NCBI GenBank assembly: GCA_003952965.2 | Contig: CM025853.1 | Span: 17,861,487-17,925,486, forward strand | DNA length: 64,000 bases | Direction of reading: 5' to 3' | From: Morella rubra | Taxonomy: Eukaryota; Streptophyta; Magnoliopsida; Fagales; Myricaceae | Shown: positions 11,245 through 21,718 of the stretch, in pieces | How the letters are laid out: every line of letters begins with the position of its first letter | Position numbering within the stretch: position 1 is the first letter of the stretch | Translations under genes and position numbers: made by a program | Notes under the pieces: model-generated | The model's database searches: none | The model's input: only the letters and a program-made list of their open reading frames with translations | What the model was told of the DNA's origin: nothing

Positions 11245-11919
11245 TAATTTCAAAAAATATTTTCACAAAATACCATTGGCCCAATGGATTCTTTTTCTAG
11301 CCCAGCCCTATACAGATATCTTGAATATACTACCTCATCAAGAGACTGGTGGATCCTTATTGAGCATTTATACAAACTCATTTATTATGTACAAGACCGA
11401 ACGTTATCTGGAATATTTGACCTAGAAAAATAATTACCAACTGACTCGGTCAAAACACAAGTACACAACAAATAGATCCGTATAAACCTCTCAGGTCTAA
11501 GGATACAATAAACCAATTGTGTTGAATACCTTCTCAACATCAGGGATCACTTCCAGAAGGTATCCATATTTGATCCCGTTCAGTGCATGTACTCTTACAT
11601 TACACCCACTCATTTATTTAATGTCACTACCTCAATGACGAAGTCCATCATCCTATTAAATAGATGCATAACGAGTGTAGACCTATCGTACATCAATATG
11701 TACCTTGGTCTAGAACAAAACATCAAGTGAACATGGAATCGAAGAGTCATACTTCCGCCTTTGATTCATTAATCATTGGCATGACTTTTCTACAATGTCA
11801 CTCGATAATATCTATGTAACATCTTATGTCACATCTTATTACCCAATAAATAAATATAGATATGTGACATCTAAATAACTTTTATTTAGACAAATAATTT
11901 TTAGGGCATTATTCTTACA
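10323..11919 (-). repeat. Family-D 5' LTR with internal ~266-bp tandem duplication
   Basis: It begins TAAAAGTGTGCCTGCGG and ends ATTCTTACA on the plus strand, matching the solo LTR at 17706-19015. The block starting GATGGCCAACTCTCAGACTA occurs twice (about 10515 and 10781), so a segment of about 266 bp was duplicated in tandem. The copies differ by small changes. An AT dinucleotide run lies at about 11219-11245. Length is 1597 bp against 1310 bp in the solo LTR. Confidence 0.8.
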
Positions 11920-11967
11920 AAAGCGTGAGCCAAACTAGGCCACAAGAATGCAATAGCTTTGATACCA

Positions 11968-12400
11968 TGTTGAAATTGAAATAAAAGAAAGAAAAAAAAA
12001 TTAAACTAAGAGGGAGAAGAAATAAGAACCTTGCAAGATTTAAATGGTTCGGTCCATAAACCTTTATCCACTATGAGAAGGCTCACCCTACGGGGCAGAC
12101 TTATATACTCGGTGTAAGGATGAGATTACAATGGAGCCTTTGTTTGTAAGCTTCTGATTACAATAGCCCACATTGCTAAAGTAATGTGGTGTTAAAATTA
12201 AAATAAAAGAGATAAGAGACACACAAGATTTAAGTGGTTCAGTCTCTAGACCTATATCTACTGTGGGAAGACCTATCCCAGACTTGTATACTCACTGGTG
12301 TAAGGATGAGATTACAAGAAGGATTTTATTTATAAACCTCTAACTATAATAGCCCACATTGCTAATTATAATAGCCCACATTGCTTAACTCTAATACCGT
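11968..12400. repeat. Two tandem ~215-bp copies of a short LTR-like (TRIM-like) sequence
   Basis: Copy 1 (about 11968-12183) and copy 2 (about 12190-12400) share AAAATAAAAGA, CAAGATTTAAGTGGTTC and GGTGTAAGGATGAGATTACA, and the ending AATAGCCCACATTGCT, which repeats once more at about 12366. Just left is GCTTTGATACCATG, resembling the complement of a tRNA-Met primer site with one change. This suggests the ends of a small minus-strand LTR element. No coding capacity. Confidence 0.5.
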
Positions 12401-13258
12401 GTATCCACTCCAATAATGTGTACTCCTGGGAACTCTAATAAATACAGCACAATCTGTCTTTCTTCTAATTGATTTCTTGGCAAGGTTATGCACAGCCAAA
12501 TTTCCCATTCATTGGAAGGTTTTGCTGAAATACTTCAAAGTAAGGTGGCCCTATGCATGGATAGGCAATAGTTTTTTGGGAGGAAAATAATCCACGTAAT
12601 CGAAGTTGCTGAATGAACCTGGTCAGAGTTTTGAGTCAGACAAAGGGCAAAAAGTGATCAAATCGAGGTGTGCGGACGTTCTTATCTCTCACACAAGGCC
12701 ATTGCATCAATCATTTTCATGGATACGAAATAATTAAAATTTACGAGAGAATGCCTCTTCCGATCAACTCCCATCCGCTAAAGGATGTACGCGCGCCGTT
12801 AAACTGGAAGACCTCGATTAATGGATATTTTGCTCATGCATTTGACAGTGGAAGAATCAGTCAACGTCAGACTTTGCCGCGAGGTGAAGATTTGCTCTCC
12901 TAAGTGCCATGGATTGTCAACTTGTACAAACTTTCTATACTTCTAGTAGCACTAGCTTGCATCACACAAGTACACCTTTTAGAGATTTCGCAGTCGTGTA
13001 TTTACTAGATCCTAGCAATTAATTAGGAGCCGCTTTTGTAAATACTAACAAGCTGAAAAGGATTGGCTCGACTGAAAACAGAGGAAACACAGAAGGGCAT
13101 GTGGGCTGTCGAAGTCGAGACAAATATTCTCTACCGTCCTTATCTATATACAGTACTAGGCCAGAGTTGCGTCTAGGTTCACTGGCTAGAGCTTTTCAGA
13201 TTATTCTCCTTGTGCACAGGAACATCATATTCATCTAAATGCAACGAGAGGCACTCAC
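12401..13258. other. Spacer upstream of MIR395
   Basis: No gene, repeat or transposon end was recognised. One GAGAC pentamer lies at 13117-13121. GAGAC is the core of the sulfur-responsive element described in plant sulfate-transporter promoters, but a 5-mer occurs by chance often. An open frame at 12670-12903 has no recognisable domain. Confidence 0.4.
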
Positions 13259-13266
13259 TATAAATA
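13259..13266 (+). promoter_or_regulatory. TATA box of the MIR395 transcript
   Basis: TATAAATA sits 74 bp upstream of the hairpin, in the context CACTATAAATAGAG. A start site about 25-35 bp downstream (near 13290-13300) would leave a short 5' leader before the hairpin, as is usual for plant microRNA genes. Supported by sequence and position only. Confidence 0.7.
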
Positions 13267-13340
13267 GAGTACTGCTTTGCTAGCCATTTAACAATATCAA
13301 ACAATAACTACCACAAAGTAGATTAGGCGCAGCGCGTCAG

Positions 13341-13452
13341 GTGTCCCCTAGAGTTCCTCCAAACACTTCATTACGTACGGAATCACTTAAAAAACAAAGG
13401 TGGTCGTCGGCCTTCTACGTACTGAAGTGTTTGGGGGAACGCCAGGTGTCAC
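13341..13452 (+). ncRNA. MIR395: MIR395 precursor hairpin
   Basis: The 3' arm holds the 21-nt mature sequence at 13422-13442, beginning CTGAAGTGTTTGGGGGAAC and ending GC. It matches canonical plant miR395 except at position 20 (G for U). The 5' arm (13351-13371) contains GTTCCTCCAAACACTTCAT, which pairs with it almost fully; only a few mismatches remain across the duplex. Pairing continues outward: GGTGTCCCCTAGA on the 5' side against GCCAGGTGTCAC on the 3' side. The CCCTAGAGTTCCTC block 5' of the star strand is also familiar from known MIR395 precursors. The loop is about 45 nt. miR395 is induced by sulfate starvation and cuts mRNAs of ATP sulfurylase and the low-affinity sulfate transporter SULTR2;1. 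MIR395 genes are often clustered, but I saw no second copy in this window. Confidence 0.92.
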
Positions 13453-15329
13453 TTGATTACTTTCGATGATTAGGCTTATAACCATGCAGTACTAATCAGC
13501 GGCACAGCGGCACTATCCTTGATGACTTCTTTCCTTCTACTTGTTTTTGTAAAGGAGGTGGTCTACATTCACTCTGGATCGCTGTGGCATTAATGCTCTT
13601 ATATAAGGACGCTAGCTATGAGTTACTTCTTTTTTTGTTTTCTGTTTTTTCATGTTTTGGCTGCTATATTTGCTGCTTAATATAGATAATTGGTACGTAA
13701 GTACTATAATGGGAAATGATATTTCTAGCTATTATATATATCCTTAGTATAATTTCTTCCACACTAGGTTGGTTCATTAATTGCTGCGACGATCCATCTG
13801 CGGTGGCTCGACCTGTGAACCATAAAATATATCTCACATATATATTGATGGTGGGAAAAACCAATTTGGCTGCCATTAAGCCGCCCTGATGTAATGCATT
13901 ATTAATCTTCTTACGTTTTTTACATCTTGGAAATCAGATGAAACACGTCTGATCAATTCATAATATTAGTACGCCACCGCTTGCGTTGGTGCCACTATAT
14001 AAGTGGAATCTAGAGCTCTATTTGCTGGATATTAAACAATCTACTTGTGTATATATAAATCTTCTTACTGATAAACAGATTATACTATATTGAATTAGAA
14101 AATATTAATGATAGATTTAACAGATATTCGTCTTTCAATTATATAAGTCTTCTTACTGATCATAAACAGATACTAATATTCATGTTAGATTTATTAGATA
14201 TTCGTTTTTCAATCCATATATATATATATCATGCACTTTGTACTTCCCAATTATGGAGGATATTGATACTTTGCATCACAAATTATTTTTTTTTTCATAT
14301 TCTGTCTAGTAATATATATTGATTTCAGACACTTAATTCACATATGGTACCCTCCGTTCAAATTTTTCTTCAAATATTTTAACAGAAATTGATTTCTGTT
14401 TTGTTTTTGAGATTATAATTTTACTCACTATAATAATATTCAGCCACTATTAATTAAAGAGACGATTTTTTTGCCTCTAAATCCCCGCTAATGTTCAAAT
14501 TAGGACAAAGAGTCAAAAGTACACATGTCAAGAAAATTGTTAATGAGATGTGTCTTCTCCTGATTGTAGTCTGGATAATATATTAATGCCAATTTTGAAC
14601 TGTGGTTTTCAATTTTCAAGTACTTTCAACCCCTAATAATATTCAGCCACAAGTTAGGGAAACAGTAATTTGAACCTCTAAATTAGTTTATCAAACAAAT
14701 ATGACCACGAAGAACCCATAACTAACACGTCCCAATTATTTACATTACTAATTAATGAGATTGTCTTTTTAGTTTAGCTTGAACTTTTTCATGTACGGTT
14801 CAAGCCATGCACTTTTTTGTACCTTGATCCAATGAAATGAGATCTGTTTGAAAGTAGTTTTTTCTTTTTCTTTTTAGGGTATCTGTTTGAAAGTAGTTGC
14901 CATATAGTTCGATCTGCTTTCTTTATTTGGGTTACAAGCCCCGCATCAATCAAAAATATTTTAAAAGTTATTTATCAAAACAAAGGCCGACGACTTACTA
15001 GCTAGAGTATACCTGCACCTAAAAAAGTTTATTCCTACCCTCTTTTCTTCCTCTTTCTGTCAATGTTGCTAATTCCCAGAATACTAATAATGCACCCTCG
15101 TGCACACAGTTTGCACGAGTTGGCCAACGACTTTCTTCCTCCGACTTCTTTAGCCACTTCCGCATCTGTTGTATTTGGGAGAACTTGCTTCGTGGCGGAG
15201 CATTTTGCAATGCCAGCAGCCTGGTGAGGCCGGCAGGCTGTCTGGGGATAGGTTAAGGCAGGGCCTGCTAGGCTTGCTTCTCATGAGATTGGGTGAGGGA
15301 ATTGGAAGGGGACTCAGTTATCCACTGCA
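13453..15329. other. AT-rich spacer with short microsatellites
   Basis: No gene was recognised. There are TA-rich runs near 14215-14230 and two related passages near 14095-14220 (TTAGATATTCGT or ACAGATATTCGT). The last ~300 bp (15020-15329) is GC-richer with open frames on both strands that match nothing I recognise. Its end joins the CACTA element. Confidence 0.4.
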
Positions 15330-16655
15330 CACTATAAGAAATTCGTTCTCTGCCCACGATAGCAGTCATGGCAGAAAGTCTTCAAAGTCGTCGAGGAAGG
15401 GATTTGGCCACGGTTTTTGGTCATCGAGGAGTCGTCGTGTCTGCCGCGTGCAGAGAGACCTAACCTGACAACAATGGCTCCTCGTCGTTGATGTTGTGCC
15501 TATCTCGCCCGAGAGACGTGTCGGGAGAGACAACCCACTTCCGTCTAGGTTGACGACATCATATCCTGGAGAAAGCTTAGTCCCGACGATTTCTGCCACC
15601 GGAATTGCACTTCTAGAATTTCAAACACCCTGAAAGCTTCGTCTCGTCGGGAGTATCCGATTCTTCCTCGGCTTATGTTAATGAAAGACAGTGCTTCTTA
15701 ATTTACGATTTGCTTTATCTCTCTGTCTACAAAATTATCAAAATTTCTCATTTTCCTTAGTTGAAAGCAAAAGAACAACGAAAAATGAATTCTATTTGTA
15801 TTTCCTTGTCTGTGAATGAATACAAGAGAGCATTTTTATATACAGATTTTTGTAACCTCTTATGGACATAAAGACAAACATGTGTTGTGCATTGCTACAC
15901 CTCAGAGGTGCAGACTGAGACCTATAATACAAAGATTCCTCAGTACAAATCGTTGATGTTAAATACAAAATAACAACCAACATACTGTAGATATTTGCTA
16001 TGTTGCCCTGTCGATTTGTTGGTGTTGCTGAGTTGGAGATCAAGGTTGGATTGCAGCTGAGGTGTTGAGACACTGGATAGAGAGTCTTTGATGTCGTCTG
16101 TATAGTTGCTTTAACATTCTTCATTGTGCCAAGAGGAGCAGAGCACTTACTTGATGAACCATGGTTGAGGTTAACATACCAGTAGCTTACGGCTGTAGAA
16201 TGTTTGAACTCCTTTCTCTCCAACGCTGGCTTCTACTTTCAAAAATCTCTACTAGCGAGCTGATTCTTTCAAACATGTGCTGCTTCTGGTTTAGTAAGCA
16301 ATTTTTTCCCAAGTCCTAGCGCTAGCGCTTCCCGCCCAGTTGCCAAAAAATTCTAAGCGACAACTCTATGTTCAAAAAGCAATTTTTAACAGAACACTTC
16401 TCCCACACACGCTGGCTGAATATTTCGTCGGTAATCGATCAATGACGACGGCAATGAGTTACTGGTGGACGAAGATGGAGCTTCTGCTGACAAGAAGTCC
16501 TCTTTTTTTAATCACGCATGACTGATGTTTAGCTTTCTTGGGTTTGTGTTTGACTCGACGGCAAAGGGAAAGTGGTGGGGGACGTTTTAACTTTTGCTGA
16601 CGATAAGTGGCTTTTTAAAAAATGAGCGTGGCTAATTCCGTTATTTCTTGTAGTG
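15330..16655. mobile_element. Non-autonomous CACTA (En/Spm-type) DNA transposon
   Basis: The left end reads CACTATAAGAAATTCG and the right end, on the opposite strand, CACTACAAGAAATAACGG. These are 13-bp terminal inverted repeats with one mismatch that begin with the diagnostic CACTA. Perfect 3-bp target-site duplications GCA flank it at 15327-15329 and 16656-16658. The subterminal ~250 bp on each side are rich in GTCG/CGTCG-type motifs, as is usual for CACTA subterminal repeats. At 1326 bp it is too short for a transposase and none is visible, so it must be mobilised in trans. The interior is AT-rich and differs from the ends, so it may be captured sequence. Confidence 0.88.
15792..16223 (-). 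other. 143-codon open frame inside the CACTA element, unrecognised
   Basis: A single open minus-strand frame of 143 codons lies inside the transposon. It has no motif I recognise. The DNA around it (ATACAAGAGAGCATTTTTATATACA, read in pieces) resembles the R region of a minus-strand Copia LTR with a transcription end, so the frame may be chance within a captured LTR piece. No upstream promoter is evident. I would not call it a gene without transcript evidence. Confidence 0.25.
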
Positions 16656-17225
16656 GCACACTTGCAACTTCTGTAACAAAAAGGGTCATCTGATTTTCTC
16701 ATGTCCTATTAAGACACATGGACGCATTGCTCTAAATAAATTATGGGTTTTAAAAAAAAATAAAAATCAAAGATAAACCTAGTGAACCCAATAAAACTAT
16801 AATTGGGAACCAAAAATTTATCCTTGATTCTCTTTTGTAGGGTTCAAGACAAAAAGAGTAATAAATGGTCGTTTGATGTTGCTTGCCTATATATACCAAA
16901 GATCAAGAGAGTCAATGTGACATTTGAGAAAAATGCTAAAAGGGAATATCATTCACGGTAATCATATTGATGGTAATCCCTTACCTACCTAAGAAAAAAA
17001 AAAAAAAACATTTTAGTTGGTTGATTGGACAATGCATTCGATGGTTTATCAATTGGTTGTTAATAAGATATAAAAAAAAATGCACAAGTGGGTACACCAT
17101 TAATATTGCACTTGAATTTGTCGACACAGAACACCAATTGATTGACAGGTTCATAAAATCATTGACGAATGACAGGATGTGCAACCTTTTTGAGATTTTT
17201 AGATGCAAACGAGCTTTATAATTTG
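16656..17225 (+). pseudogene. Collapsed Copia remnant: gag zinc knuckle joined to RNase H end
   Basis: Directly after the CACTA element the plus strand reads CNFCNKKGHLIFSCPI, a CX2CX4HX4C zinc knuckle as in Copia gag, followed by LNKLWVL and a degraded protease-like stretch (KWSFDVAC) up to about 16960. From about 17110 the frame reads EFVDTEHQLIDRFIKSLTND, which is the C-terminal RNase H signature (normally LADIFTK). Integrase and most of RT are gone, so a large internal deletion fused the two ends. Two T/A homopolymer runs lie between them. I cannot place its LTRs. Confidence 0.6.
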
Positions 17226-17705
17226 TTTCCGGTAGCTATGGGTTTGGTAGTACTTGTCTCGGATAGGCTTCCACCGTAATAGTACAGATTTTTGAGTGTT
17301 AATTACTCATATCATTTCAATTGATGATCATTTAATACTACTCCAATAAATAATTCTTGAGGCTTATCTGATTCAAAAGATGTATTGGTTGATTGTTGTT
17401 ATTTGATTGAATCCATGTTATGAGATTGGGATGATTCCTTGTTGGGTTTGTATTTATTTATACTTGGTTAATTTTATGAAATTTTCACGTATTTCAAAGC
17501 TTTTTTCATGATTCAAGTACCAGACGCACCTTTGGGTGCACCGGAAGACTGAGTTCATATGGGAGTTAGAGTTTTGAATCTGTCTCATGCGGTTGCACCT
17601 GAGGACAACGGACGAAACGCTAAAAACAAAAGTAAAACTCTCATTTTTGTCATTCACAAGCTGACGACCATTTCATGAAATGGATGAGCCCCTTGAAGTT
17701 GGTTT
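17226..17705. other. Spacer without recognised features
   Basis: AT-rich sequence. No repeat, RNA gene or domain was recognised. It ends with GGTTT, which is the left target-site copy of the solo LTR that follows. Confidence 0.4.
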
Positions 17706-19015
17706 TGAAAGTTATGACTGCGAAAAATTATCTTACCGATTCTTTTTGTTGATCCTGATAATTCTTCAATAATCTTCAGGTTCTTGTCGATCTCACAATC
17801 TCGAGAATTCCACAATAGCAGCCCTAAGCGTTCTGCCTCTTTTCTCTCCATGCTAACAACTATCTTAGGGTTTTCTGAGTCCTGATGGCTAACTCTCAAA
17901 CTAACAATTAGTCAATTAGGTTAGACTATCTCATAGCTATCCTTATATATGAAAACTCTAGCTATGATAAGTTGGGATCGTTAAGGATCTCAAATCTCGG
18001 CCGTAGGATCACATGGAAAAACTCTTTTTCCATTAACTCTCTTATGTTCTTTGATTCTGATTTTAGGCTTCTACTAATTGTAATCATATCCATCAACATA
18101 ATACAATTCACCCCCGAGAATTTGAGATTAATTTGTGAAATCCCTTTTGCTAACAATTATTCGTTTATTTATCTTTCCACCACACTATATTCCATATGAG
18201 CTAATAGGACCGAATATTATCATTGATAAAGTCCCTAGCTCGTATAATTCTTAATTTTATAATCTGTAATTTATTAGACTTTCGAATTGTTTCAAAAATA
18301 ATTTCAAGAATAAAAATATATATAGTATATTAATTTCGAAAAATATTTTTCACAAAATTCCTCTAGCCAGAGATTTCTTTTTCTCGAGTCCAACCCTATA
18401 CAGATGTACTTAAATATATTATCTTACAATGAGACTAGTGAATTCCTTATTGAGCATTTATACAAACTCATTCGTCACGCACAAGACCTGACGTTGTCTA
18501 GAATATTTGATCTAGAAAGATCATCACCAAATGACTCGGTCAAAGTACAAATACACAATAAAAAAATCTGCACAAACCTCTCAAGTCTAAGGATAAGTAA
18601 ACAAATTGTATTGAATACCTTCTCAACATCAATGATCACTTCTAGAGGGTATCCATATTTGATCCCGTTCAGTGCATGTACTTTAATTTTATATTACACT
18701 CACTCGTTTTCTTAAGATCACCACCTCGATAACTGAGTACATCATCCTATTTAATAGAGGCACAACCAGTGTAGACCTATTGTACATAAATATGTACGTC
18801 AGTCTTGAGCAAAACATCAAGTGTACAAGGAATCGAAAAGTCATACTCTCCATCTTTGATTCATTAATTATTGGCATGACTTTTCTACAATGTCACTCAA
18901 TAATAACCGTGTAACATCTTACGTCACAACATATTACCTAATATAATAAATATAAACACGTGGCATCTAAATAACAATTATTTAGAATAATGATTTTTAG
19001 GGCATATTTCTTACA
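17706..19015 (-). mobile_element. Solo LTR of Copia family D
   Basis: It runs from TGAAAGTTATGACTGCG to ATTTCTTACA and aligns over its whole length with the family-D 5' LTR at 10323-11919, but has only one copy of the block that is duplicated there. The flanks are GGTTT (17701-17705) and GGTTC (19016-19020), a 5-bp target-site duplication with one later change. No internal sequence is attached, so it arose by recombination between the two LTRs of a full element. Confidence 0.85.
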
Positions 19016-19735
19016 GGTTCTTCATAATGGATGACCTGGTATGATGAACGGAGGAACGATCTAAGCATTTTTTCTCACAAGTGAACGCACTGCTTAGTAC
19101 ATCAACTGGATGAACCGGTTGGTGCTTTCGAAGTCCTCTTTGGATTGTAAGAACTCTTCTTTTCTCATCCCAGACTCTCCCCAAAATCTTAGGAAGAATA
19201 GCATTATTAGTGATATTAGGAGATAAATTTTTAGGACCTTAGTAATCTAGGAATTGAAAATGTTCATATAGGGGGAGAGAAGACTATGTATTGATGTTTT
19301 TATGAATTCGTAATTCTCTCACTTTTCGTTGGGTTCTATATTATGCATTTTGAGAAATTGATAAGTTTTGGTTATGCTATGTTATGTACTTTTTTTTGAA
19401 TTTCGATGAATGATATTATTTCTAGTTTTCAATAATTCGTCATATGAATCAAAATGTGAATGGCTTATAAATTTTTAATCCAATGAAGTATACTAATTTA
19501 TTTGTTGAATTTACAATTCATTAAATTGGCTTTTGTGCCTCCACTACACTATTTTTAGCCTTTGGAACAAAACCCGAAGGTCAAAATCTCGTCTTTAGAG
19601 ATCTTTAGAGATGAAAATAAGTCGTCTCTCTGTCGTCGTAGCGCTGTCGCTAAAGGTCTTTTGTTAAAGAGACGTGTTTTAGTCTTTTAGATATTCACAA
19701 TCGAAACATTATGCCCAGAGCTGTCTACAGCCATT
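19016..19735. other. Spacer; possible CACTA-like fragment near 19543
   Basis: No gene was seen. At about 19543-19700 the sequence CACTACACTATTTTTAGCC is followed by repeated GTCGTC / GTCGCTAAAGGTC motifs, which resembles a CACTA subterminal region. No partner end was found. Confidence 0.35.
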
Positions 19736-20670
19736 TGCAAGTGGCGAATCACAAAACTAACTAAAGAACAATTTAACCTCGCGAGAGTCTCTTTATTTGA
19801 TATGGACTTGGGGAATTGTAACCTTCCCCTTTAAACTCTTTAGTTACTACCGAGACTGTGAATTAGATTGTAGCAATGCCCCCCACCCCCATTCTCAAAT
19901 CCAGTACCCGGTAATTTGGATATCGGACCAGAAGCGAATTTTTTCTGTCAAGGAAGTGGTCTCACTGAAGCCCAAACTCTTCGTACAAATACTACAACTT
20001 TTTTGGCTGAACAAAATTGGTCAAAATTATGGAAGCTTCCTCCTCTTCAGATCGGTTGAAACTAATGCTCTGGAAGGTGGCAGCTGATGCCCTTCCTGTG
20101 AGAGTCCATCCCTCCGGGACATCCTTTATGGCTTCGGCACCCCAGACCATCTGTGTTAACTGTGGGAAGCAAGTGAATTCCACCTCCATGTTTTCCATAG
20201 CTCTCGTATCCTACGGTGCCTTTCAAACTGGCCTTTTGGTATCTTCCGGTTACCTATTTCCAGTCCAGCGGACTGGATTCGATTTCTCTTAAATGTCAAC
20301 TCGGAGTTGGGTATTCGTTCCTCTTCTATGCCTCTCTTTATCCTAAATACTGCTTTGATTTGTGATATCCCGTGGTTTTCCTGAAACAGGGCTATCCATG
20401 AGGGAAAACCGGTGATTATCTCTGACCTGCAGCAATCTTTGGCTAGTAGATACATCGAACATCATGTAGCTTGGATTTCTCGTGCTTCTAGTTTCTATGT
20501 GACCTGGACGCCTCCCCTGCTCCAGGTTGGATGAAGATCAACTTTGATGTTACTATATATCAACATGGATAGTACATAGACGTCTCTTGCCTACACTCCT
20601 CTAGCTTTCTCCATACATCGTACACAGAGCGAATTATGACTGTGGACCCATTAGTGGACGAAGCCATAAC

Positions 20671-20679
20671 GGCTATCAG
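20671..20679. repeat. Left target-site duplication of the MULE
   Basis: GGCTATCAG here and TGCTATCAG at 26401-26409 flank the element. Nine bases with one mismatch is the size expected for Mutator-like insertions. Confidence 0.85.
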
Positions 20680-20868
20680 GGGTTCGGATTCCCTCCTAAG
20701 ACAAAATCACCTAATAAGTCTTAATAGGTTATTGAATGGATGACAACACATTAATGAATCCATCCAATGACCTATATTAAACTGTCTAAAAAAAATGCAA
20801 AATGGGAAAAAAAAAAAAAAACTCTAATGAGACGTTAAACATAACGGTGTCTTCTTCCCACCCAGTTT
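20680..20868 (+). repeat. MULE left terminal inverted repeat
   Basis: It aligns with the reverse complement of 26213-26400. Differences are scattered substitutions and a longer A-run near 20810 (A15 against A9). Confidence 0.85.
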
Positions 20869-20941
20869 TTTATTTTGCTTCTTCTCTAAGTCCCCCGTCA
20901 AACGCGGTCAAATACTCCTATCTTGACATCGTTGGGAGGAC

Positions 20942-21713
20942 TGATGCAAATCATAGCATAGCTTCAAAGGATCTAGTTCAAGTCCCAATTGGGCCGGTTA
21001 TAAGAACACGAGCAAAGAAGTTCAAAGAGGTACTCAACGGATTAATTCAAGAGGCATGGGCTCAAGCAAATGTGTGGAGGCCCATTGAGCATGATCCACG
21101 TGAGCAACAAAGATTTGTCACCATGATTCAAGTTCTAGAAGAATCTGGTCAAGACTAGGATTCAAATTGGCAAGAAAATATTCTAGAAGGATCTGATTGT
21201 ATGGCTTTAGGCGCCACTTTCTTTCCCCTTTTTTTTTTTTTTGTTTTGACTATTTTGGGCGTGCAGCTTTTCCTTTCCTTTTTAGTTGCCTTCCTTTTAG
21301 TTAGTAAGGATTTATTAGATTGTCTTGTTTTGTTTTAGGCGAGTAAGGATTTATTTCCTTACCAAATTTTCCATTTTAATTAGGATTATTATGTTAGGGT
21401 TTTTTCCTTGTAATGTTCAGCCTTTAAATAGGCGCATAAGCAATGAAAAATGCAGACCTTGATTATTTAGCAAAATTGTGATATTTATTCTCTTTGGTTC
21501 TTTGAAGAACTATTCGAACTTATCAGGATTTCTCGTAGCATTCAGCTCGACTTATCAAACTGAATTTCCATCACTGTTTATGGCGTCTTCCTTATACCAA
21601 GATTCTTGTTTATCATAAACAACGGGTCGAGGTCTCCATTCAAATCTGTCCATAGAACGACCTAGGGTTACCTCTTCGTTGTTGGATCTCTTCATTGGGC
21701 AAGATTCACATCA
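20942..21713 (+). mobile_element. Gypsy-like solo LTR inserted in the MULE
   Basis: It begins TGATGCAAATC and ends GATTCACATCA, and is flanked by perfect 5-bp duplications AGGAC (20937-20941 and 21714-21718). The U5 part matches the LTRs in the RHL1 intron (shared: CATAAACAACGGGTCGAGGT; TTCTTTGAAGAACTA). A TATA-like TTTAAATAGGCG is at about 21423. The first ~215 bp is an open frame, continuous from 20802, that encodes GPVIRTRAKKFKEVLNGLI. That motif also occurs in the other two LTRs of the family and looks like the end of a Gypsy polyprotein reaching into the 3' LTR. Confidence 0.88.
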
Positions 21714-21718
21714 AGGAC

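Larger units (their letters stand above)
5944..11919 (-). mobile_element. Old Ty1/copia element, family D
   Basis: Minus-strand order: 5' LTR (11919 to 10323), primer-binding site (10321 to 10310), a GC-rich leader (to about 8890), a decayed internal region with RT and RNase H traces (to about 6390), polypurine tract (6385 to 6371) and a shortened 3' LTR (6370 to about 5944). All reading frames are destroyed. The LTRs differ by large deletions and duplications, so the insertion is old. A solo LTR of the same family is at 17706-19015. The element's left end abuts the Sirevirus RNase H remnant, so one inserted into or recombined with the other. Confidence 0.75.

Noticed and set aside
13664..13876. 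70-codon minus-strand open frame downstream of MIR395
   Set aside because: AT-rich with no domain, and no sign of splice or promoter signals.
20802..21158. A stand-alone host gene of 118 codons
   Set aside because: Its C-terminal two thirds lie inside a solo LTR with perfect AGGAC duplications, its N-terminus reads through MULE terminal-repeat sequence, and its motif recurs in other LTRs of the family.
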